Shown in pieces: positions 44,144 to 53,237 of a stretch of DNA of 64,000 nt. The notes below the pieces were generated by a model, which ran no database searches, was not told where the DNA came from, and saw only the letters and a list, made by a program, of their open reading frames with translations. Made by a program: the position numbers and the translations under genes. Source of the stretch: an uncultured Caulobacteraceae bacterium (GTDB lineage Bacteria > Pseudomonadota > Alphaproteobacteria > Caulobacterales > Caulobacteraceae); assembly GCA_903872075.1 (NCBI GenBank), contig CAIQJF010000039.1, positions 16,009-80,008 of the forward strand, written 5' to 3'. Within the stretch, counting starts at the first letter, position 1, and every line of letters begins with the position of its first letter.

Positions 44144-45210
44144 GCGCGCCGACGCCGACCGCGAGTCCCGCCCTCGACGCCTGGCGCGAGCTGGTCGACA
44201 TGGACCGGCTGCAGGCCTGGATGGATTCCAAGGGCCTGGAGTCCGGGCCGCTGCTGGACGCCGCCCGCCCGCCCGGCGGCACCCAGAATATCCTGCTGAA
44301 ATTCCGGCGCGGCGAACGCTGGTTCATGCTGCGCCGCCCGCCCCTGGCCCCGCGCTTCAACGGCAGTGAGACCATGCGCCGCGAGGCCCGGGTGCTGGGC
44401 GCCCTGGCCGACACCGACGTGCCGCATCCGCGCCTGATCGCCGCCTGTCCGGAGGAGGACGTGCTGGGCGCGGCCTTCTATCTCATGGAGCCCATCGACG
44501 GCTTCAACGCCACCGTCGGCCTGCCGCCGCTGCACGCCGGCGATCCGGCCATCCGTCGCGAGATGGGCTTCGCCCTGGTGGACGGCATCGCCGCCCTCGG
44601 CCGCGTGGACCATGTGGCCGCCGGGCTCGCCGATTTCGGCCGCGCCGACGGCTTCCTGGAGCGCCAGGTCGGGCGCTGGAAAAAGCAGCTGGCCAGCTAC
44701 GCCGAATATGACGGCTGGGCCGGTCCCGGCGAGATAGAGGGGATCGACAAGGTCGGCGACTGGCTCGACGCCCACCGCCCCGCCGAGTTCAAGCCCGGCC
44801 TGATCCACGGCGACTATCACCTGGCCAATGTGCTCTTCCGCTATGACGGACCCCGGCTGGCGGCCATCGTCGACTGGGAGCTGACCACCGTCGGCGATCC
44901 CCTCCTCGACCTGGGCTGGATCCTCGCCACCTGGCCGCTGGAGGATCGTCCTGCCACCACCAGCACCTCGGTGACGCCCTGGGAGGGTTTCCCCAAGGCC
45001 GAGGAGCTGGTCGAGCGCTACGCCGGCCAGACCACGCGGGATTTGAGCCACATGACCTGGTACGCGGTCCTGGCCTGCTACAAGCTCGGCATCATCCTCG
45101 AAGGCACCCATGCCCGCGCCGCCGCCGGCAAGGCGGAGAAGGCCACGGGCGACGCCCTGCACGCCCAGACCCTGGGACTGTTCCAGCGCGCCCTGACGTG
45201 GATTTCGTAA
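44140..45210 (+). CDS. Phosphotransferase family protein (APH fold, acyl-CoA-dehydrogenase associated)
   Basis: A 356-residue aminoglycoside-phosphotransferase-fold protein. The catalytic loop is LIHGDYHLANVLF (HxDxxxxN) and the metal Asp is in IVDWELTTVGDP. This sequence group resembles the kinase-like domain of ACAD10/ACAD11 and often stands with fatty-acid beta-oxidation genes. It probably phosphorylates a hydroxyacyl substrate, inferred from the ACAD11 relatives. The ATG at 44140 lies in the ATGA overlap with the VOC gene. No antibiotic resistance role is implied. Confidence 0.88.
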   Translation: MSAPTPTASPALDAWRELVDMDRLQAWMDSKGLESGPLLDAARPPGGTQNILLKFRRGERWFMLRRPPLAPRFNGSETMRREARVLGALADTDVPHPRLIAACPEEDVLGAAFYLMEPIDGFNATVGLPPLHAGDPAIRREMGFALVDGIAALGRVDHVAAGLADFGRADGFLERQVGRWKKQLASYAEYDGWAGPGEIEGIDKVGDWLDAHRPAEFKPGLIHGDYHLANVLFRYDGPRLAAIVDWELTTVGDPLLDLGWILATWPLEDRPATTSTSVTPWEGFPKAEELVERYAGQTTRDLSHMTWYAVLACYKLGIILEGTHARAAAGKAEKATGDALHAQTLGLFQRALTWIS

Positions 45211-45235
45211 GACTAACAATTGTTTGGAGGAAGCC

Positions 45236-46324
45236 TTGAACAAGGTTCTCATCGTCGGGGCCAGCGGCGTGATCGGCGCCGCGGCCGTGGATCATTTCGC
45301 GTCCCTTCCGGGCTGGAAGGTGACCGGCCTTTCGCGCCGCCGCCCTGACGTTGAGCCGGGAACGGTCTTTGAGCACGTCTCGGTCGACCTCAATGACGCG
45401 GCCGCCTGCGCCGCGGCGGCGGCCGGGTTCACGGATGTCACCCACGTGATCTACGCCGCCCTCTATGAGAAGCCCGGCCTGGTCGCCGGCTGGTATGAGC
45501 AGGACCAGATGCAGACCAACCTGGCCATGATGCGCAACCTGATGGCGCCGCTCCTGGCCGCGGCCAAGGGACTGCGCCACGTCAGCGTGCTGCAGGGGAC
45601 CAAGGCCTATGGCGCGCACGTCCATCGCATGGCCGTCCCGGCCCGCGAGAGCCAGTCGCGCGACCCGCACGACAATTTTTACTGGCTGCAGGAGGACTAT
45701 ATCCGCGGCGCCCAGAAGGGGGCGGACTGGACCTTCACCATCTGGCGCCCGCAGGTGGTGTTCGGCGGCGCGCTCGGCGTGGCCATGAACCTGATCCCGG
45801 TCCTGGGCGCCTACGCCGCCATCTGCCGTGAACTCAGCGAGCCCTTCTATTGCCCGGGCGAGCAGGACAACATCATCGAGGCGGTGGACACCGATCTCAT
45901 CGCCAGGGCCCTGGCCTGGGCCGCCGAGGCGCCGGCCGCCAAGGGCGAGATCTTCAACATCACTAACGGCGATGTGATGGTCTGGCAGAACGTCTGGCCG
46001 GCCATCGCTAAGGCCGTCCGCCTGGCGCCCGCCTTCGGCAAGCCCCTGTCCCTGGCCGAGTTCATGCCCGCCAACGCCGCGGTCTGGGACCGGGTGGTGA
46101 TGAAATACGACCTGCGGCCGACCAAGATGGCCGATCTGCTCGGGGAGTCGCACCACTACGCCGACCTGCTGTTCTCCTGGGGCGCCACGACCCTGCCGGG
46201 CTCGACCCTGGTCTCCACCATCAAGCTGCGCCAGGCGGGCTTCGGCGACTGCGAGGATACGGAAGTTATGTTCGCCAAGTGGCTGAAAAAACTCGTCGAT
46301 CGCAATATTCTGCCGACACCCTGA
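45236..46324 (+). CDS. PRISE-type SDR oxidoreductase (progesterone 5-beta-reductase/iridoid-synthase-like)
   Basis: A 362-residue extended SDR. The NAD(P)-binding motif is VLIVGASGVIGAAAV, the signature VLQGTKAYGAH and the NFYWLQEDY segment match the PRISE group, which reduces activated C=C bonds of enones. The start is TTG at 45236, five bases after GGAGGA; a TTG at 45224 lies at the ribosome site itself and is not used. It sits in the catabolic run, 26 bp after the phosphotransferase gene, which suggests a steroid- or terpenoid-like enone substrate (inference). Confidence 0.83.
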   Translation: MNKVLIVGASGVIGAAAVDHFASLPGWKVTGLSRRRPDVEPGTVFEHVSVDLNDAAACAAAAAGFTDVTHVIYAALYEKPGLVAGWYEQDQMQTNLAMMRNLMAPLLAAAKGLRHVSVLQGTKAYGAHVHRMAVPARESQSRDPHDNFYWLQEDYIRGAQKGADWTFTIWRPQVVFGGALGVAMNLIPVLGAYAAICRELSEPFYCPGEQDNIIEAVDTDLIARALAWAAEAPAAKGEIFNITNGDVMVWQNVWPAIAKAVRLAPAFGKPLSLAEFMPANAAVWDRVVMKYDLRPTKMADLLGESHHYADLLFSWGATTLPGSTLVSTIKLRQAGFGDCEDTEVMFAKWLKKLVDRNILPTP

Positions 46325-46370
46325 CCGGCCGTCGGCCCGCTGAAATCCAACCCAGAACGAAAGATCGCCC

Positions 46371-47354
46371 ATGACCGCCAGCCGTGAGATCCACCTTGTC
46401 CGCCGCCCGGACGGCATCCCCAAGCCCGACGACTTCGCCGTGGTTCCCGCCGTGGTCGCCGATCCGGCCGAAGGCGAGGTGCTGGTCCAGAACGTGCTGA
46501 TGTCGGTGGACCCCTATATGCGGCCGCGCTTCAACGGCGATCAGGCGCTGGGCGAGGCCCTGATCGGCTCCGGCATCGGCAGGGTCATCGCCAGCCGCAA
46601 TCCGCGTTTCGCGCAGGGCGACATGGTCCGTCACGGCGCGGGCATGCGCGAGCATTTCCTCAGCGACGGCCGGGGGTTACAGATCATTGTTCCCGATCCC
46701 GACCTGCCGCTCTCGGTCCATATGCACGCCCTCGGCGGCACGGGACTCACCGCCTACGGCGGACTCTTGGACACCGGCAAGCTCAAGGACGGCGAGCAGG
46801 TGTTCGTCTCCACGGCCGGCGGCGCCGTGGGCTCGGTCGTGGCCCAGATCGCCAGGATCAAGGGCTGCTATGTGGTCGGTTCCACCGGCGATGACACTAA
46901 GGCCGCCTGGCTGCGAGATGAGGCGGGCCTCGACGCGGTGATCAACTACAAGACCCAGCCGCTGCGCGAGGCCCTCACCGCCGCCACCCCAAAGGGGATC
47001 GATGTCTATTTCGAGAACGTCGGCGGCGCCCATCTGGACGCGGCCCTCACTCGCATGAACCAGGGCGGCCGGATCCCCGTCTGCGGCATGATCTCCACCT
47101 ACAACGGCGGCGGCGAGGGTGTGCGAAACCTCTTCCTGCTGATCTATGGCCGCATCAACATGCAGGGCTTCGTCGCCAGCGACTTCGGCCACCTCAACAG
47201 CCAGTTCGTGTCCGACATGACCGGCTGGCTGAAGAGCGGCCGGATCAAATATCAGGAGACCATCCTCGAGGGCTTCGAACGCGCGCCAGAGGGCCTGATC
47301 GGCCTCTTCGAGGGCCGCAACGCCGGCAAGATGATCATCCGCGTCGCGGACTGA
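46371..47354 (+). CDS. NADP-dependent MDR oxidoreductase (curcumin reductase/PTGR-like)
   Basis: A 327-residue zinc-free medium-chain dehydrogenase. It has VLMSVDPYMRPR near the N-terminus, the nucleotide-binding VFVSTAGGAVGSVVAQIA and the VYFENVGGAHLDAAL segment typical of NADPH-dependent alkenal/one double-bond reductases. It likely reduces an alpha,beta-unsaturated ketone. It is 47 bp downstream of the PRISE gene, which performs similar chemistry, so the two could work on the same class of molecules. Confidence 0.9.
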   Translation: MTASREIHLVRRPDGIPKPDDFAVVPAVVADPAEGEVLVQNVLMSVDPYMRPRFNGDQALGEALIGSGIGRVIASRNPRFAQGDMVRHGAGMREHFLSDGRGLQIIVPDPDLPLSVHMHALGGTGLTAYGGLLDTGKLKDGEQVFVSTAGGAVGSVVAQIARIKGCYVVGSTGDDTKAAWLRDEAGLDAVINYKTQPLREALTAATPKGIDVYFENVGGAHLDAALTRMNQGGRIPVCGMISTYNGGGEGVRNLFLLIYGRINMQGFVASDFGHLNSQFVSDMTGWLKSGRIKYQETILEGFERAPEGLIGLFEGRNAGKMIIRVAD

Positions 47355-47361
47355 ATGACGC

Positions 47362-47389
47362 GGGGCTGCGGTTGGAAAACCGCGGCCCC
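47362..47389. terminator. Bidirectional hairpin between convergent genes
   Basis: GGGGCTGCGGTT (47362-47373) pairs with AACCGCGGCCCC (47378-47389), one G-U pair and a GGAA loop. It lies between the MDR gene stop (47354) and the stop of the leftward PEP-CTERM gene (47406). The stable GNRA-like loop suggests a real structure; there is no T-run, so termination is moderately supported. Confidence 0.5.
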
Positions 47390-47405
47390 GGCCGATCGAT
47401 CGGGT

Positions 47406-48857
47406 TTAGACGGTCGCCGTGGCCGCGCGCCGCTTCGATCCGCGAACCAGGCCGCCGACGACGCCGAAGCCGACGAGCATCATCGCCCAGGTTGCCGGTT
47501 CCGGCAGGGCCGCCACCGACTGCTCGGTGAAGCCGGGCAGGTCGGTGTCGGTGAAGCCGATCACGTAGAACTTGTTCTCGCCGGCCACGCCGGGAACGAA
47601 GTCGTTGTCGTTGGCGATATAGAGCGTGTGCTCCAGGACGCCGTTCAGGGTCACGTCCTGGCCGAAGGCCATGCCCTCGATCTTGGCCGGGATCTGGTCG
47701 CTGGTGATGCCGTTGGCGTTGAGTAGTGTCACCAGGTTGAGGAACGGCTGCGAGGGCTTGGCGACGGCCGCGTTCGCCGCGGCGGCGCCGTTCAGGCTGG
47801 TGATGTCCGTGGCGCCGTTGAGGTCGATCTTGAAGATCTGCTTCACCCCGGCCGAGTCGCCGTTGCCCAGGCCGCTGCCGTCACGCTCGTCCACCAGGAA
47901 CTGATGGCTGTTGAGCGCCACGATCTCGCTGACGCCCGAACCCGTGGTCAGCTTGTAGCCGTACTCGTGGGTCACGCCGGTGGCGATATCGATGGTGACG
48001 ATGCGCAGCAGCTTCTTGCTGGCGCCGATCGCGGCGTCCTGGATCAGCGGCGCCTGCATGATGCCGATCAGGGTCTTGCCGTCGGGCGTGATCGCCAGGC
48101 CTTCCATGCCCTTGTTGGCGACCCGGCCGGAGGTGTTGCCGCTGATCTCCACCGAGCCCTTGGGCGACAGGTTGGCGACATCGAGGTTGGACGGCAGGGT
48201 GAAGGTCTTGATCAGCTTGCCGCTCTGACGGTCGAACTGGCGCACATAGGGGCCGTATTCGTCGGAGATGAACACGCTGCGGCCGTCGTTGGAAACGCGG
48301 ATGCTTTCCGGGTCGAAGCGGGCGTTGGCGGCGTTGCCCGAATTCCCGGTCCCGTAGTTGTCCGACCGGCCGGTGAAATAATAGGTGTTTGCGGTGTTCT
48401 GCGCCGGCGCGCCCGAGCCGAGGTTCAGACCGGCGCCGGTGCCGTAATTCAGCGCCGTGGAGCTCGACAGCAAGGTGGTGTGCTGCAGGGTCGGGGTGAG
48501 AGCGAACGGCGTGGCGGCGCCCGGCGTCGCCGTCAGGGCTATGTTGAGGGTCTGAAAGCGGGTGATGTAGGACGAGGTGTCGTCCACCGCGGCGTTATAG
48601 CTCGTCGCGTTCGGACCGCGGTCGGGCAGGCCCAGGAACACGTTTCCGCCGGCATAAGCCAGGCCCGATCCCAGGCCGCCCAACACATTGGCGGGCAGAC
48701 CGTTCTCCAGCGTGCCCGTCAGGCCGGACATATCCACTTCGTGGCCGGCGAAGCTGCCGTCCAGCGTGCCGATGGCCAGAAGGCTGACCGTGGCGTTCGC
48801 GCCGCCGGCGGCGAGAACGGACGTGATCAAAAGTGTCGACGCGATTTTCTTGAGCAC
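47406..48857 (-). CDS. PEP-CTERM protein with esterase-like activity-of-phytase domain
   Basis: A 483-residue exported protein. The signal peptide is ASTLLITSVLAAGGANA. The middle is a beta-propeller-like domain (NARFDPESIRVSNDGRSVFI, SDEYGPYVRQFDRQ, NKGMEGLAITPDGKTL) matching the family named esterase-like activity of phytase, although phosphatase function is not assured. The tail LPEPATWAMMLVGFGVVGGL followed by VRGSKRR is the exosortase signal. The start is GTG at 48857 after a G-run. It is the fifth PEP-CTERM protein in the window and the only one with a recognisable domain. Confidence 0.88.
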   Translation of the reverse strand: MLKKIASTLLITSVLAAGGANATVSLLAIGTLDGSFAGHEVDMSGLTGTLENGLPANVLGGLGSGLAYAGGNVFLGLPDRGPNATSYNAAVDDTSSYITRFQTLNIALTATPGAATPFALTPTLQHTTLLSSSTALNYGTGAGLNLGSGAPAQNTANTYYFTGRSDNYGTGNSGNAANARFDPESIRVSNDGRSVFISDEYGPYVRQFDRQSGKLIKTFTLPSNLDVANLSPKGSVEISGNTSGRVANKGMEGLAITPDGKTLIGIMQAPLIQDAAIGASKKLLRIVTIDIATGVTHEYGYKLTTGSGVSEIVALNSHQFLVDERDGSGLGNGDSAGVKQIFKIDLNGATDITSLNGAAAANAAVAKPSQPFLNLVTLLNANGITSDQIPAKIEGMAFGQDVTLNGVLEHTLYIANDNDFVPGVAGENKFYVIGFTDTDLPGFTEQSVAALPEPATWAMMLVGFGVVGGLVRGSKRRAATATV

Positions 48858-48963
48858 GAGGCCCCCCGTTACGTGTGCGTTGCTGATCGATCAGGGGCTC
48901 CCCGCCCCGTTCAAGGGAACCTAGTGCGGTTCCATGACAGCTACGTGTAACGGCTCTGAAATA

Positions 48964-50181
48964 TCAGACTGGGGAGTCGGCCGGCCCCTGCTGCACCGCC
49001 GCCCCCGCCGCCAGCATCGCCTCGATCGCCTCGGGGCCGTAGCCGGCTTCGGCCAGAACCTGACGGGTGTGCTGGCCCAGGCCCGGCGGCGGCTGGCGGG
49101 TCGGGGTGGGCGTTCCGGGGAAGCGGATCGGGCTGGCCGGCGCGGCGAAGGTCCCGCCGCGGCCGTCGGGCGTTTCGGTGAAACAGCCGGCCGCCTGGGC
49201 CAGATGGTCGTCCACCACCTCGTCGAGGTTCACCAGCGGCGCCCAGGCCACATCCTGGGCCGTCAGCCGCGCCCCGGCCTCGGCCAGGGTCATGCGGCCA
49301 TAGGCCTCTTCGACGATGACCCGCAGCTCCCGAATGACGTCCAGGTCGGTCATCGGCAGGGCGAAGCGCGGATCCTCGGCCAGCTCCGGCCGGTCGATCG
49401 CCCGGGCGATGGCCGGGAAACAGCTTAACCCCCGCACAACGATGAAGAACCAGCGATCGTCGGCGGTGTGGAAATAGCCGGCCAGGGCGCTGGGGCGCTC
49501 GTCGCGCGGCTGGGCCGTCACCGCCTCGCCGTAGCGCAGGCGCACCGACATGTCCCAGCCGAGCGCATAGGTCCCGACCCGGATCAGGGAGGATTCCACC
49601 AGCCGGCCCTTGCCCGTCCGCGAGCGCTCATGGACCGCCGTCATGACGCCGGCCAGGGTGGCCATGGCCGTCACGTGATCGCCGAAGGCCGGGCGGCAGG
49701 GCAGGGGCTCGCCGCCGGGCGGATTGGTGGCGAAGGCCGCACCCGAGCGATTCCAGAAGGCGGTGAGATCGAAGCCGGGGATATGGGCGCCCTCGCCCTC
49801 CAGGCCGTAGCCGCTCACCGAGGCGTAGATCAGCCGGGGCAGCTCGTCCTTGAGCGAGTCATAGTCCAGCCGCGCGCGCCTCAGCGCGCCAGGCCGCACA
49901 TTGGTGACGAACACGTCGGCGTCGGCCAGCAGCCGCACCAGGGCCGCGCGCCCGGTGGGCGAACTCGTATCCAGCACGATCCCCCGTTTGCCGCGGTTCT
50001 CCAGGGCGAAGATCGGGCTGGGGGTCAGGCCTTCAGGATCGGGCAGGAAGGTGCGAGTGGGATCGCCCACCGCGCTCTCCACCTTGATCACGTCCGCGCC
50101 CCATTCGGCCATGATCATCGCGCAGCCGGGGCCGGCGATCCAGGTCGCCAGCTCCACCACCTTCAGACCTTCGAGCAGCAT
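48964..50181 (-). CDS. CaiB/BaiF-type CoA transferase (family III)
   Basis: A 405-residue protein. WIAGPGCAMIMAEWGADVIKVE is the diagnostic N-terminal segment, and the catalytic Asp is probably in GFDLTAFW. It would move CoA between acids without energy use, or as a racemase-like enzyme. It lies 12 bp after a TauD-type dioxygenase gene on the same strand, so the pair is likely an operon. The substrate is unknown, probably a hydroxy or aromatic acid. Confidence 0.92.
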   Translation of the reverse strand: MLLEGLKVVELATWIAGPGCAMIMAEWGADVIKVESAVGDPTRTFLPDPEGLTPSPIFALENRGKRGIVLDTSSPTGRAALVRLLADADVFVTNVRPGALRRARLDYDSLKDELPRLIYASVSGYGLEGEGAHIPGFDLTAFWNRSGAAFATNPPGGEPLPCRPAFGDHVTAMATLAGVMTAVHERSRTGKGRLVESSLIRVGTYALGWDMSVRLRYGEAVTAQPRDERPSALAGYFHTADDRWFFIVVRGLSCFPAIARAIDRPELAEDPRFALPMTDLDVIRELRVIVEEAYGRMTLAEAGARLTAQDVAWAPLVNLDEVVDDHLAQAAGCFTETPDGRGGTFAAPASPIRFPGTPTPTRQPPPGLGQHTRQVLAEAGYGPEAIEAMLAAGAAVQQGPADSPV

Positions 50182-50193
50182 CGGGCCTGGTCC

Positions 50194-51051
50194 TCAGGGC
50201 CGCGGCGCGTCGCCGGCCACGGTGGTGCGATGCATCACCCGGGTGTGGCCGTCATAGCCGCCGGTGGCGTTATGCAGGCAGCAGCGGTTGTCCCACATGG
50301 TCAGCATATTTGCCGCCCAGCGGTGGCGGTAGACGAAGCGCTCGTCGGTCATATGCTTGAACAGGAAGGCCAGCAGGGCCTTGCCCTCCGCCTCGGTCAT
50401 GCCCTCGATGCCCACCGTATAGACCGGATTGACGAACAGGGCCTTGCGTCCCGTCACCGGATGGGTGCGCACCAGCGGATGGGTATAGGCCTTCTCCGCC
50501 TCCACGCTGGGCAGGATGGTCATGCCCGTGCGGCCCTTTTCCTGGGCGTAGAAGCCCTTGGAGCCATAGGGCCCGGCCGCCGAATGCACCGACCGCAGCG
50601 GCGCGATCATCGCCTGGAACGTCGGCGACAGCGCCTCCCACGCCCGCACGCCGTCGGCATAGAGCGTATCGCCGCCCACCGGCGGCACGATCTTGGCGTG
50701 CAGGATCGTGATGGCCGGCGGCGTCTCCTGGAAGCTCCAGTCGGAATGCCAGGTCCCGCCGAACACCGAGGCCGTCTCGTCGGCGTCGCGCCGCACCTCC
50801 AGGATGTGCGGGCGATCCTCCATCGGCTTCACATAGGGGTCCCAGCCGAACGCCCCCAGCTGCAGGGTGAAGGCCTCCAACTGATCGTGGGTCAGGGGCT
50901 GGTCGGGGAACCACACCACCCCGTGCGCCGCGAACGCGGCCTTGACGTCGTGCAGCACACCCGGCGGTAGGGGGCGGGAGAGATCGACGCTGCGGATCTC
51001 CGCGCCGAAGCCGTCGGCGTTGGGTGTCACCTTCAGGGCCAGGGTGGTCAT
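50194..51051 (-). CDS. TauD/TfdA family Fe(II)/2-oxoglutarate dioxygenase (1)
   Basis: A 285-residue protein. The Fe ligands are His102-x-Asp104 (TWHSDWSFQ) and a distal His in CCLHNATGGYD, with Arg near HTRVMHRTTV for 2-oxoglutarate. The ATG at 51051 follows GGGAG; an earlier ATG is less favoured. It should hydroxylate or release a group from an organic acid, ether or sulfonate. It is the first gene of the leftward pair with a CoA transferase and is head-to-head with a second TauD-type gene. Confidence 0.9.
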   Translation of the reverse strand: MTTLALKVTPNADGFGAEIRSVDLSRPLPPGVLHDVKAAFAAHGVVWFPDQPLTHDQLEAFTLQLGAFGWDPYVKPMEDRPHILEVRRDADETASVFGGTWHSDWSFQETPPAITILHAKIVPPVGGDTLYADGVRAWEALSPTFQAMIAPLRSVHSAAGPYGSKGFYAQEKGRTGMTILPSVEAEKAYTHPLVRTHPVTGRKALFVNPVYTVGIEGMTEAEGKALLAFLFKHMTDERFVYRHRWAANMLTMWDNRCCLHNATGGYDGHTRVMHRTTVAGDAPRP

Positions 51052-51193
51052 GGCGCCGCGCTCCCGCATCCTCGTTCGCCCTTGCCGGGCTCTTGGCGCC
51101 AGAGTGACGCCGCCACGCGGCTTTGGCCAGGGGTACTCAACATCGCGCCCCCGGCTGTGCTAGGTCTCAAGAAAACAACGAGGGAGCGGCGCC

Positions 51194-52099
51194 ATGTCGA
51201 CCTGGATCGCGAGCAAGCTTGAAGTGGCCGCGCCGCGCGACGGCTACCAGACCATCGGGGTCGATCCGCTCAACCCGGTGGTGGGTGGCGAGGTGACCGG
51301 CGTCGATCTCTCCAAGCCGCTGTCGGACGCCCAGATCGCCGAAATCCGCGCCGCCTTCGCCGACCGCCATGTGCTGATCTTCCGCGACCAGATCCTCTCG
51401 GTCGAGGATCACAAGCGCTTCGCCCGCCTGTTCGGCGCCCTGCACGTCCACCCCTACAACGCCAAGAACGTCGCCCCGGACCACGCCGCCCCCACCAAGG
51501 CCAATGCCGATCCGGAGATCCTGGTGGTTAAGGCCGACCAGACCTCGCGCTTCGTGGCCGGCGAGGAATGGCATTCGGACGTGACCTGCGACGCCGAGCC
51601 GCCCATGGGCTCGATGCTCTATATCACCAAGACCCCGGAGATCGGCGGCGGCGACACCCTCTTCGCCTCCACCGTGCGGGCCTATGAGGCCCTCTCGCCG
51701 ATGATGCAGGAGTTCGTCGGCCGCCTCACCGCCACCCACGACGGCGCCAAGCCCTACACCGGCGCCTATGGCACGGCCCCGCCGCCCGGCGGCTGGCCCA
51801 AGACCAACCATCCGGTGGTCATCACCGTGCCCTGGAGCGGGCGTAAGGCGCTCTATGTGAACCGCGGCTTCACCACCCGGCTCAACCCGCTGAACCGCAA
51901 GGAAAGCGACGCCCTGCTGGAGTTCCTGTTCCGCCACATCGAAAGCCACGTGGCCTTCCAGTGCCGGGTGCGCTGGACCCCCAATACCCTGGTGTTCTGG
52001 GACAACTGGAGCGTCCAGCACCACGCGGCCTGGGACTACTATCCCCATTCGCGCTTCGGCCAGCGGGTCTCGATCATCGCCGGCAGCCCGGCCGCCTAG
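51194..52099 (+). CDS. TauD/TfdA family Fe(II)/2-oxoglutarate dioxygenase (2)
   Basis: A 301-residue protein. The Fe ligands are His127-x-Asp129 (EEWHSDVTCD) and the distal His in SVQHHAAWDYYPHSR. TLFASTVRAYEALSP and YVNRGFTTRL are typical family segments. GGGAG precedes the ATG. It differs substantially from its divergent neighbour, so it is not a recent duplication. Confidence 0.9.
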   Translation: MSTWIASKLEVAAPRDGYQTIGVDPLNPVVGGEVTGVDLSKPLSDAQIAEIRAAFADRHVLIFRDQILSVEDHKRFARLFGALHVHPYNAKNVAPDHAAPTKANADPEILVVKADQTSRFVAGEEWHSDVTCDAEPPMGSMLYITKTPEIGGGDTLFASTVRAYEALSPMMQEFVGRLTATHDGAKPYTGAYGTAPPPGGWPKTNHPVVITVPWSGRKALYVNRGFTTRLNPLNRKESDALLEFLFRHIESHVAFQCRVRWTPNTLVFWDNWSVQHHAAWDYYPHSRFGQRVSIIAGSPAA

Positions 52100-52209
52100 C
52101 TGACTTAACGCCAATCACCTTGCGTCAGCGCCGGGGCCTGCGTATCAGGCGGCGGCGCGCGGCCGGCTGGGCCGCGGCGCTTCCAGACACGCCCAGGGGG
52201 AACACGGAC

Positions 52210-53226
52210 ATGCAATTCAAGCGACTGGGCCGCAGCCCGATTCAGGTCTCCAAGATCTGCATGGGCACCATGACCTTCGGCTCAGGCGCCGACGAGGCGA
52301 CCTCGCACCGGATCCTCGACAAGTCCTTCGAGGCCGGAATCCACTTCTTCGACACCGCCGAGAACTATCCCGTGCCGCCCAAGGAAGAGTGGGCCGGCCT
52401 CACCGAGGAGATCGTCGGCCGCTGGCTGAAGACCAAGCGCCGCGACGAGGTGATCATCGCCACCAAGGTCAGCGGCCCCAGCCACGGCTGGATCAAGTCG
52501 GCCCAGCGCGCCGGCATGACCGCCCTTGACCGCCACAACATCACCCGCGCCCTGGAGGCCAGCCTGAAGCGCCTGGGCACCGACTATGTGGACCTCTACC
52601 AGACCCACTGGCCGGACCACGGCACCGCCTATGAAGAGACCATGGAGACCCTGGACGAGCTGATCCGGGCCGGAAAGATCCGCATCATCGGCTGCTCCAA
52701 TGAGACCACCTGGGGCCTGATGAAGAGCCTCGCCGCCTCCGACCGCCTGGGCGTGGCGCGCTACCAGACCATCCAGAACAACCACAGCCTCAACAACCGC
52801 CGCTTCGAGGACGAGCTGGCCGCCGCCTGCAACCACGAAGGCGTCAGCTCGATCCCCTATTCGCCCCTGGCCGGCGGGGTGCTCTCGGGCAAGTACAACG
52901 ATGGGGCGACGCCGGACGGCGCGCGCTTCTCCAACTACATCCGCATGGGCGGTCGCCAGGCGGTCATGGCCCAGCGCTTCGTGAACGATAAGACCATCGC
53001 CTCCACCAAGCGCTTCCAGCAGATCGCCGCCGACGCCGGCATGAGCGTCGTCACCCTGGCCACCGCCTGGAGCAAGCAGCACGACTTCGTCGCCTCGACC
53101 ATCGTCGGCGCCACCCGCGAAGACCAGCTGGCCGACATCTTCGCCGCCGCCGACCTGACCCTGGAGCCGGCCATCCTCAAGGCCATCGACGCGGTGACCA
53201 AGGAAATCCTCTACCCGATGGGATAG
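52210..53226 (+). CDS. Aldo/keto reductase
   Basis: A 338-residue TIM-barrel oxidoreductase. Catalytic residues are visible: Asp and Tyr in FFDTAENYP, Lys in IATKVSGP, and His in YQTHWPDHGT. The C-terminal STIVGATREDQL is the NADPH-binding segment of the AKR family (YajO/Tas-like group). It reduces an aldehyde or ketone. The ATG at 52210 is the best start; open frame upstream is non-coding. It is 11 bp before an SDR gene, so cotranscription is likely. Confidence 0.92.
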   Translation: MQFKRLGRSPIQVSKICMGTMTFGSGADEATSHRILDKSFEAGIHFFDTAENYPVPPKEEWAGLTEEIVGRWLKTKRRDEVIIATKVSGPSHGWIKSAQRAGMTALDRHNITRALEASLKRLGTDYVDLYQTHWPDHGTAYEETMETLDELIRAGKIRIIGCSNETTWGLMKSLAASDRLGVARYQTIQNNHSLNNRRFEDELAAACNHEGVSSIPYSPLAGGVLSGKYNDGATPDGARFSNYIRMGGRQAVMAQRFVNDKTIASTKRFQQIAADAGMSVVTLATAWSKQHDFVASTIVGATREDQLADIFAAADLTLEPAILKAIDAVTKEILYPMG

Positions 53227-53237
53227 GGGCCCCGGCC

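Noticed and set aside
48883..48894. CTGATCGATCAG palindrome upstream of the fifth PEP-CTERM gene
   Set aside because: Only 12 bp and with no phasing or second copy; too weak to call an operator.
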